In this document: piece after piece, positions 7,123 to 11,983 of the stretch
How positions within the stretch are numbered: the stretch's first letter is position 1
Layout of the letters: the number at the start of each line of letters is the position of its first letter
Assembly (NCBI GenBank): GCA_041477815.1
Contig: JBGOUV010000208.1
Span: 1-11,983 of the forward strand
Direction of reading: 5' to 3'
DNA: 11,983 nucleotides
Origin: JBGOUV01 sp041477815
GTDB taxonomy: Bacteria; Acidobacteriota; Terriglobia; Bryobacterales; JACQDG01
Position numbers and translations under genes: made by a program
The notes under the pieces: generated by a model
Seen by the model: the letters and a program-made list of their open reading frames with translations, nothing else
What the model was told of the DNA's origin: nothing
The model's database searches: none

Positions 7123-7141
7123 CTCTACCGAACCTTCCCTC

Positions 7142-7930
7142 CTACAGGCAGGGAATACTCTTGGAGAGATATCCCACCCAGGTCTGAAGCTTAGCCGCCT
7201 GCTCGACCGTGATCTTCTTCCCGGTTTGCGAGGTCACGTGTTCGGCAAAGATGGAGAGATCTGAGCAAGCCTGTCCCAGCGCGTTGTTATTGATGTCCGT
7301 CTGCACCGCGATCAGTTGCGCGATCAGGCTGCTGCCCTGCCGCTCGATGTTCATGTTGGTCACGATGGAGAGCAGACCCGCCGCAATACTCGCGGTCGAG
7401 GGCGCCTCCACCGTCCACGTCCCCCCGGCGCGGCCCTCGGCCTGCTGCCCGGCCAGGTTCAACTCCGCGAAATCCACGGCGTATGTCGATGTGGCGGTGC
7501 TTTGAATGAAGGGGAAAGTTTGAAACGGAGACGTCGTGGGGTTACTGACGAGGATGATATTCCAACGGCTGGGGAGCCCGTTGGCGTCGGTCGCGTTGAT
7601 CGACATTTCCCACACCTGGCGCAAGAGCGGGCTCGACGTGGAGATGGTTTGCTGGCCATCGCTCATCGTGACTTCGAAAGCCGCCGCTGTCGCAGGGGTG
7701 ATCCCTGGGATGGTGGAGGTCGCGCCCGCCGGTAACGGCTCGGGCAGCTTGAAGGATGCCGTCACGAAATTCGCGGTCGTGTAGGGCGCGCCGTAAATTC
7801 GCGTGAACGGATTTCCGGTGTAGGTGTACTGCCAGGTTGCCTGGGCCACGGCGGAGGGGCTCGAAAGCGCGAGGCTCAGCAAGGCTCCGGCGCAAACAAC
7901 AGCATTCCTGCGTAGTTCTCGGATTCTCAT
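7142..7930 (-). CDS. Secreted protein of unknown function with FIMAH-like C-terminus, 262 aa
   Basis: Residues 1-29 are a signal peptide (RELRR, then a hydrophobic core ending SAVA, cleaved before QATW). The next 150 residues look like an all-beta Thr/Ser/Ala-rich domain opening WQYTYTGNPFT, with VTASFKL and VTMSDGQQTIS. This pattern recalls the beta domains of many PEP-CTERM proteins, but there is no PEP-CTERM tail. The last 65 residues are helical, with ACSDLSIFAEHV, GKKITVEQAAKLQTW and a terminal IPCL. The pattern resembles the FIMAH domain found at the ends of large secreted bacterial proteins. C222 and C261 could form a disulfide across this segment; the only other Cys lies in the signal peptide. 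I chose the ATG at 7930 because AAGGAG lies 6 bases upstream; a start at 7966 lacks one and would put 12 charged residues before the signal peptide. It is divergent from the sigma/kinase operon, so it is a candidate target of it. Function is not known. Confidence 0.8.
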   Translation of the reverse strand: MRIRELRRNAVVCAGALLSLALSSPSAVAQATWQYTYTGNPFTRIYGAPYTTANFVTASFKLPEPLPAGATSTIPGITPATAAAFEVTMSDGQQTISTSSPLLRQVWEMSINATDANGLPSRWNIILVSNPTTSPFQTFPFIQSTATSTYAVDFAELNLAGQQAEGRAGGTWTVEAPSTASIAAGLLSIVTNMNIERQGSSLIAQLIAVQTDINNNALGQACSDLSIFAEHVTSQTGKKITVEQAAKLQTWVGYLSKSIPCL

Positions 7931-8070
7931 GAAAGGCTCCTTTGTCCTGCTTGGTGCGTTCTTCACCCTGTAGGAGGGAGAGCAAGGGGCCTTTTCTGGT
8001 CATTTTTTTTTAGGGGTCGCGGGGCCGGTTCCGGGCGATCCGGCCGCCATGCTAGGATGATTTCACAGCC
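7931..8070. promoter_or_regulatory. Divergent regulatory region between secreted protein and sigma factor genes
   Basis: 140 bases must carry promoters for both directions. It contains a run of nine T (8003-8011), which reads A9 towards the minus-strand gene and could act as an UP-type element. It also contains CCTGTAGGAGGGA (7967-7979), a perfect inverted copy of the 13 bases over the minus-strand gene's stop codon. I could not place convincing -35/-10 boxes. One GGAAC (minus strand, 8032-8028) resembles an ECF -35, but no matching -10 follows at the usual distance. Confidence 0.4.
7937..7942 (-). promoter_or_regulatory. Ribosome binding site AAGGAG fixing the start at 7930
   Basis: The plus strand reads CTCCTT, i.e. 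AAGGAG on the coding strand, with a 6-base spacer (CCTTTC) before the ATG. This is a near-ideal site and the main reason to prefer the inner start over the in-frame ATG at 7966. Confidence 0.8.
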
Positions 8071-8661
8071 ATGCCAGGGAGTGAAGGCAGAGTTGTAACC
8101 GAGACCGTGGGCCGGTTGATGGCAGCCTACCGGCGGGGTGACAGACAGGCCGCTGACGAACTGGTGGAGATGTTCTATCCGCAGTTGCGCCGCCTGGCAG
8201 CGTCCCGCTTGCGCACCGAACCCGCCGGACACTCCTGGCAACCCACTCTGCTGGTCAACGAACTCTACCTCGAACTCATCAAGATCAAAGCCCTTAAGCC
8301 ACCGTCGTCGGAGGGTGGAGGCGACGAGAGATCCGCGTTCTTTGGTTTGGCGGGCCTGCTCATGAAAAGGCTCCTGATCCACCATGCTCGGCCCTTAAGC
8401 CGGAGGGTGGACAAGCTGGAACTCGGCGACGGGATAGCCGCCACACCGGGCTTGGAGGCCGTGGCCGAGATGGAAACAGTCCTCTCCCGCCTGGAGGCGA
8501 TCCGCCCGCGGCTGCGAACGGTCGTAGAGCTGCGAGTCTTCGAGGGGCTGACCGCGGAAGAGATCGCCGCGAGGCTGGAATGCGCCCCTTCCACCGTAGC
8601 TCGCGATTGGAGCTTTGCCAAGCACTGGCTGCAGCGCCAATTTGCGCGTCAGGCGCCGTAA
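8071..8661 (+). CDS. ECF sigma factor, Sig-70_X6 (TIGR02999)-type, 196 aa
   Basis: Alternative sigma factor that should direct RNA polymerase to a small regulon. Region 2 covers about 12-106. Two segments are diagnostic of the Sig-70_X6 group: SWQPTLLVNELYLELIK (55-71) and FFGLAGLLMKRLLIHHAR (90-107). Region 4 (about 133-190) has the helix-turn-helix LTAEEIAARLECAPSTVARDW. There is no anti-sigma gene. The next gene is a transmembrane Ser/Thr kinase whose ATG shares a base with this stop (TAATG, 8659-8663), so the two are translationally coupled. For kinase-linked ECF factors such as EcfP/PknT of Vibrio parahaemolyticus, phosphorylation in region 2 is needed for core binding; the same logic is plausible here but unproven. 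AGGA at 8054-8057 is a spaced-out ribosome site for the ATG at 8071. Confidence 0.92.
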   Translation: MPGSEGRVVTETVGRLMAAYRRGDRQAADELVEMFYPQLRRLAASRLRTEPAGHSWQPTLLVNELYLELIKIKALKPPSSEGGGDERSAFFGLAGLLMKRLLIHHARPLSRRVDKLELGDGIAATPGLEAVAEMETVLSRLEAIRPRLRTVVELRVFEGLTAEEIAARLECAPSTVARDWSFAKHWLQRQFARQAP

Positions 8662-11489
8662 TGACCGACGTCCAATGGAAGAGGGTTTGGGAGCTCTACG
8701 AGGAGGCCCATGCGCTGCCGGCGGAAGAAGCTGGAGCCTTCCTGGGCCGTATATCCGGCGATCCCGAAATTGTCGAGGAAGTGCGCGCGATCCTGGCCGC
8801 GGCGCGGGCGGAATCTCCCGTTTCGACCGGCGAGGAGGGGCCGCCGGCGTGGCCCCACGTCGGTGAAAGAGTGGGACGCTACGAAGTCGTCGCACCGCTG
8901 GGCCGCGGCGCCACCGCCGAAGTTTATGCGGGCCGCGACACGGTGCTCGGCCGGCCCGTGGCCCTGAAATTCGTCGGCGCTGAGCACGCCGGGACCGAGT
9001 CCGTAGCGAAGCGCTTCCTGCGGGAAGCGCGGGCCGCCTCGGCGCTGAACCACCCGAACATCGTGACCGTCCACGAAGTCGTCGACGGCGGGACTTCGTC
9101 GTCGCCCGTCATCGTGATGGAACTGGTAGAGGGAGCGCCCCTGCGCCAGCTTTGCGGGCAGCCTCTGCCGGAGCAGCAGGTGAGGCGCATCGGCGGACAG
9201 ATCGCCCTAGCCCTGGGGGAGGCGCATAGCCGCGGCATCGTGCACCGGGACCTGAAGCCGGAAAACGTGATGGTGCGGCCCGATGGCTACGTCAAGGTCC
9301 TTGATTTCGGACTGGCCCGCACCTGGGTCCCCGCGGCTGGTTCCGGCAACGTCAGTTCCACGGCCGGCTTGCCGGTAGGCACCTTGCGCTACATGTCACC
9401 GGAACAGTGCCAAGGGAAAACGGCGACCGCAGCCAGCGACGTGTTCTCGTTTGGCCTGGTGCTGTACGAGTTGTGCGCCGGGGTGCATCCCTTTGAGGTG
9501 GATTCGCCTCTGGACATGGCGCATTCCATAGTCTGGTCTGAGCCCCAGCCCCCGGTGGCTTGGCGCGGCGTGCCGGAATCTCTCCGTAAGCTGACGCTGC
9601 GGATGCTGGCTAAAGATCCGATCGATCGGCCTTCCGCCGCGGAAGTCGCGCGCGAGCTGGGCGGCGGTTTGCCGGACTCGCAGGCGGAGAGCGCCGCGCC
9701 GGCCGAATTCCTTCCGCCACCGGTTCCCGGTAGTAAAGTCCGGGTCTCGCGCCGCTGGGTCGTCGGTGGTGCTGCGGCGGCGGCAGCAGTTGGCGCCGCT
9801 GCTCTGGGCGTCCGCTTGTGGCCCAAGCCGGACCTCTGGCGTGCCAGGACTTTGATCGGCCGAGGGGACACCTGCGATCCGGCCTTCTCGCCCGACGGCT
9901 CTCGCCTCGCTTGCTCCTGGAAACAGCCTGCGAGCGCGAACTTTCACATTTTCCTGATCCGGGCGGCGGGAGGCGATCCCGTCCAGTTGACCGACAGCAG
10001 CAGCGACGAGGTCGGCGCCGCGTGGTCCCCGGACGGAACACGCCTCAGCTTCATTCGGCAAGGCGGGGGCGAAGACGCCGTGTATGTAGCCCCGGTGGAG
10101 AGTGGGAAAGAGCAGCGGATCGTGACCGTCAGCTCCAACGCTTTCAGCGGGCGCGTGGAGTGGCACTCAAACCAAGCGTTGGTGGTATCCGACGAGTTTG
10201 GAGCGGGAGCCAGGCGCCTGGTCCGCCTCGATCTGGATACTGGCAAGCGGCAGCAACTGACCGCGCCTCCCGAGCGGACCTCGGATATCGCGCCACGGCG
10301 ATCGCCCGACGGCAAGTCGCTCTTGTTCTGCCGGGTCTTCGGACAAGTCAGGACGGATCTCTTTGTCGTCTCCGCCGACGGCGGCAGCGAACCCCGGCGT
10401 CTGACTTTCGACGAGCTGCCGAAGAGGGAGATCCGCTGGACTCCGGATGGCCGCGGCATCTTGTTCCGGGCGCCACGGAGGAACGCGTGGGCTCTTTGGC
10501 ACGTCGGGCTCCAGGGGCAGCAGCCGGTGCAGGAAGTGTTGCCCCTCGCCAGTCTGCTCGCACAGTTCGACGTTCGGCTCGGAAGCAACGGCGGCCTGGT
10601 TTTGGCGATGGCGAGTACCTACGCCACGGAGGCGATCTGGCGAGCGGAAAGGCCCGCCGCCGGCGGGAATTTTTCAGATCCGGTGCGATTCATTTCCTCC
10701 GGCCGAGGCGGCGTGGATGTCAATCCCGTGATCTCTCCGGACGGGCTGCGGGTGGCCTTCGTGTCCCTGCGCTCGGGGTCGCCGCAGATCTGGGTCTCGG
10801 ACAACCAGGGCCAGAGTACGAAGCAGCTTACCAACCTCCAGGGCGGCGTACAAGTCACCGTACCGGCGTGGTCGCCCGATAGCCGGGAGATTGTCTGCGC
10901 GGCCCGCGGGACGGGAGTGTTCGTGCTGGACGTCGCAGGGGACCGGGCCCCACGCGTCGTCGTGGAAACCGAGGGTACCGAGCCCCAGTTCTCCGCCGAT
11001 GGCCGCTCGATTACGTTTAGTTCCCAGCGCAGCGGCAAACAGAGTCTATGGAGCGTACCCGCAGGTGGTGGTCCGGCCCGGCAATTGACACAAGACGGCG
11101 GTATCATCCACCGGGCGTCTCGCGATGGACGTTGGATCTACCATGTTCGCCGCCGGCAGCCTGGTCTATGGAGGATACCGGCGCAGGGAGGCCCGGCCCA
11201 ACTCGTACTCGACCGCGTGCGGAGCGACCTCAGCCGCGGCTGGGCCCTGGGGCAGAGCGGCCGCATTTACTACACGGATTATGAATCTGCGGCGCAGCAA
11301 TGGACCATTCTCGTGTTTGACCCGGAGCGCGGCGCCCATCAGCCGGTCTGCCGGTTCCCGATGCCCATGCCCACCTTCACCGGTACGCTCAGCGTCGCTG
11401 CCGATGAACGCTGGTTGGTTTTCCCGATGCGCGAGACCGAAGACAGCGGGCTGTCGGTACTCCCCGAAATTCAATGGCAAAAACGCTAG
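8661..11489 (+). CDS. Transmembrane Ser/Thr protein kinase with C-terminal PD40/TolB-like propeller, 942 aa
   Basis: Hanks-type kinase, probable partner of the sigma factor. A short helical N-terminal segment (1-55) precedes the kinase domain (about 71-335). Catalytic motifs are complete: Gly loop GRGATAEV (81-88), Lys103, alpha-C Glu122, HRDLKPEN (195-202, catalytic Asp197), DFG 215-217, SPE 246-248, SDVFSFG with D260, and DRPSA with R323. A Pro/Ala-rich linker and one membrane helix (about 367-384, VVGGAAAAAAVGAAALGV) follow. The remaining 550 residues, predicted outside the cytoplasmic membrane, carry eight blades with SPDG-type turns at 410, 456, 548, 594, 692, 738, 778 and 820. They probably form one or two beta-propellers that bind a ligand or protein. 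The start at 8661 overlaps the sigma stop; the frame is open back to 8580, but that part lies inside the sigma gene. This domain order is common in Acidobacteria. The signal and substrates are unknown. Confidence 0.94.
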   Translation: MTDVQWKRVWELYEEAHALPAEEAGAFLGRISGDPEIVEEVRAILAAARAESPVSTGEEGPPAWPHVGERVGRYEVVAPLGRGATAEVYAGRDTVLGRPVALKFVGAEHAGTESVAKRFLREARAASALNHPNIVTVHEVVDGGTSSSPVIVMELVEGAPLRQLCGQPLPEQQVRRIGGQIALALGEAHSRGIVHRDLKPENVMVRPDGYVKVLDFGLARTWVPAAGSGNVSSTAGLPVGTLRYMSPEQCQGKTATAASDVFSFGLVLYELCAGVHPFEVDSPLDMAHSIVWSEPQPPVAWRGVPESLRKLTLRMLAKDPIDRPSAAEVARELGGGLPDSQAESAAPAEFLPPPVPGSKVRVSRRWVVGGAAAAAAVGAAALGVRLWPKPDLWRARTLIGRGDTCDPAFSPDGSRLACSWKQPASANFHIFLIRAAGGDPVQLTDSSSDEVGAAWSPDGTRLSFIRQGGGEDAVYVAPVESGKEQRIVTVSSNAFSGRVEWHSNQALVVSDEFGAGARRLVRLDLDTGKRQQLTAPPERTSDIAPRRSPDGKSLLFCRVFGQVRTDLFVVSADGGSEPRRLTFDELPKREIRWTPDGRGILFRAPRRNAWALWHVGLQGQQPVQEVLPLASLLAQFDVRLGSNGGLVLAMASTYATEAIWRAERPAAGGNFSDPVRFISSGRGGVDVNPVISPDGLRVAFVSLRSGSPQIWVSDNQGQSTKQLTNLQGGVQVTVPAWSPDSREIVCAARGTGVFVLDVAGDRAPRVVVETEGTEPQFSADGRSITFSSQRSGKQSLWSVPAGGGPARQLTQDGGIIHRASRDGRWIYHVRRRQPGLWRIPAQGGPAQLVLDRVRSDLSRGWALGQSGRIYYTDYESAAQQWTILVFDPERGAHQPVCRFPMPMPTFTGTLSVAADERWLVFPMRETEDSGLSVLPEIQWQKR

Positions 11490-11555
11490 CCCGTGACGCC
11501 GGCCCCATTTCCTCAGCCTCGGTTCGAGCAGCGAGTGACTCTCAACCGTGCGGAA
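11490..11555. other. Short non-coding gap after the kinase gene
   Basis: Sixty-six bases separate the plus-strand kinase stop from the minus-strand stop of the gene remnant. No hairpin with a T-run is visible, so I cannot place a terminator for the sigma/kinase operon. Confidence 0.5.
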
Positions 11556-11738
11556 CTACGCGCCCCAGAGATGCAACGGCACCTTGGCTCCTTTGATCCG
11601 AGACTCCGAGTAAAGGAATTCTTCGCGTTGGATCTTGCCGTCCACCACCGTATACACCGCTATTTCATTGAGTATGACGCGCTCTCCCGAGGCCTTTCTT
11701 GTCCAATCGGATCCTGATGAAGCGGGGGAGCATTGAAA
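11556..11738 (-). pseudogene. 3' remnant of an NTF2/SnoaL-like domain gene
   Basis: The minus strand encodes about 60 residues ending at a TAG (11558-11556). The core GERVILNEIAVYTVVDGK followed by IQREEFLY is the typical last two strands of SnoaL-like/NTF2-like proteins (compare the family pattern G-x-R-x-x-x-x-E-x-x-x-x-x-x-x-DGKI-x-x-x-x-F-x-Y). Full-length family members have about 110-150 residues, so roughly the N-terminal half is missing. Upstream of the domain-like part the frame stays open to a TAA at 11804-11802 but has no ATG, no ribosome site and no family resemblance. The break coincides with IS-end-like sequence from 11742 on, with an ISL3-type transposase just beyond. The simplest reading is a gene cut by insertion and later decay. 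The left limit is firm (stop codon); the right limit is approximate. Confidence 0.55.
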
Positions 11739-11741
11739 TTC

Positions 11742-11762
11742 GGAATCTTCCGGTGTTTTCCT
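11742..11762. repeat. IS-end-like sequence next to the gene remnant
   Basis: GGAATCTTCCGGTGTTTTCCT resembles ISL3-family terminal repeats, which usually open with GG followed shortly by CTT. It lies exactly where the NTF2-like frame stops making sense. It shares CTTCCGG and a following T-rich stretch, in the same orientation, with the other candidate IS end at 11850. Only one of the two can be the true end of the adjacent element. Confidence 0.3.
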
Positions 11763-11774
11763 GAAGACCCCAGC

Positions 11775-11789
11775 GAGGATTCGAACCTC
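11775..11789 (-). other. tRNA T-arm-like fragment
   Basis: On the minus strand GAGG-TTCGAAT-CCTC forms a 4-bp stem with a canonical 7-base T-loop. The fifth stem pair would be G-G, and the following bases (GCTGGGGTCTTC) do not end in CCA. Upstream sequence does not fold into a D-arm and anticodon arm that I can recognise. It is therefore not an intact tRNA gene, but could be the 3' end of one left by an integration event. Confidence 0.35.
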
Positions 11790-11849
11790 CAGAATAAGGC
11801 TTTAGCGTTTTCTCGCAAGCGTCGGATCAACGAAATCAATTCCTTGCAA

Positions 11850-11983
11850 GCGCCTTCCGGCTATTTAGTGGGTGAGGGTGCCAGGTCGAGGCCGCCGCAA
11901 TGGAAGTAGATGGCGGTCTTGAAGTTCTGCTGATTGCGAAAGCCACGAGCGGTGTACTTGACCCACTGGATCTTGGCGTTGAG
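11850..11983 (-). mobile_element. Partial ISL3-type insertion sequence, right part outside the window
   Basis: The element extends beyond the window edge. GCGCCTTCCGGCTATTTAG from 11850, read outward, resembles the ISL3-family end, where the terminal repeat overlaps or abuts the transposase stop codon (here at 11863-11861). A second end-like sequence at 11742 is an alternative boundary. The other end and the target-site duplication cannot be seen. Confidence 0.55.
11861..11983 (-). CDS. ISL3-family transposase, C-terminal 40 residues only
   Basis: The gene runs off the right edge, leaving 40 codons and a TAG. The residues NAKIQWVKYTARGFRN, then FKTAIYFHCGGLDL, are the hallmark C-terminus of ISL3-family DDE transposases (family pattern NAKIQ..K..A.GFRN...F..AI.F..GGLDL). 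The catalytic DDE residues lie outside the window, so whether the copy is active cannot be judged. Its stop is close to a possible terminal repeat, as usual in this family. It is transcribed away from the right edge, towards the NTF2-like remnant. Confidence 0.8.
   Translation of the reverse strand, partial: LNAKIQWVKYTARGFRNQQNFKTAIYFHCGGLDLAPSPTK

Larger units (their letters stand above)
6742..7141. other. 400-base gap without a convincing gene
   Basis: Both short and longer frames cross this stretch on the minus strand, but none has a ribosome site, a recognisable domain or a clear start. Contents I can name are the CAAAAGG heptamer array near its left end, a possible hairpin terminator near its right end (7101-7122), and otherwise ordinary mixed-composition sequence. 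It could contain a decayed gene. Confidence 0.55.

Noticed and set aside
8012..8032. ECF-type promoter (GGAAC on the minus strand) for the secreted gene
   Set aside because: No CGT-type -10 at 15-17 bases; the downstream position is an A-tract.
11493..11717. Plus-strand 74-codon frame after the kinase gene
   Set aside because: No ribosome site or domain; overlaps the NTF2-like remnant, which has clear family similarity on the other strand.
11731..11983. Plus-strand open frame through the IS region
   Set aside because: No start or domain; the opposite strand gives the ISL3 transposase C-terminus.

Overview
GC-rich bacterial DNA with dense coding. The gene content points to a soil-type Acidobacteriota, most like the Solibacter/Bryobacter lineage. 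The signs are an ECF sigma factor of the Sig-70_X6 type translationally coupled to a Ser/Thr kinase with C-terminal PD40 repeats, large exported hydrolases, a secreted protein ending in a FIMAH-like helical segment, and heptameric repeats in gaps between genes. This assignment rests on recognised families, not on a database search.

Layout. Positions 188-4281 hold two minus-strand genes for exported enzymes: an M28 metallopeptidase built like glutamate carboxypeptidase II, then a large alpha/beta hydrolase-domain protein. The 34 bases between them are largely a CAACACC heptamer array. A divergent regulatory region (4282-4410) precedes a plus-strand cluster: a 56-residue exported Lys/Asp-rich protein, a very strong GC hairpin, an OmpR-family response regulator and its CusS-like histidine kinase (overlap 17 nt). 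A gap of about 400 bases with no convincing gene (6742-7141) carries a second heptamer array. Next is a minus-strand secreted protein of unknown function. Divergent from it is the ECF sigma factor/Ser-Thr kinase pair, whose stop and start codons overlap as TAATG. The right end (11490-11983) is mobile or decayed DNA: the 3' end of an NTF2/SnoaL-like gene, a tRNA T-arm-like sequence, and the C-terminal 40 residues of an ISL3-type transposase running off the window.

How the parts may work together. The window has two signalling modules, each beside genes for exported proteins. In the first, the small charged protein lies directly upstream of the two-component genes, and TTCAT half-sites at 11-bp phasing lie in the shared divergent promoter. 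This suggests, but does not prove, that the regulator controls the peptide, itself and perhaps the peptidase. In the second, the sigma factor and kinase are likely partners, and the divergently transcribed secreted protein is a candidate target. The peptidase and hydrolase look like scavenging enzymes for peptides and esters outside the cytoplasm. The most unusual elements are the peptide/hairpin/two-component arrangement, the two different heptamer arrays, and the IS/tRNA-like/broken-gene junction at the right edge.
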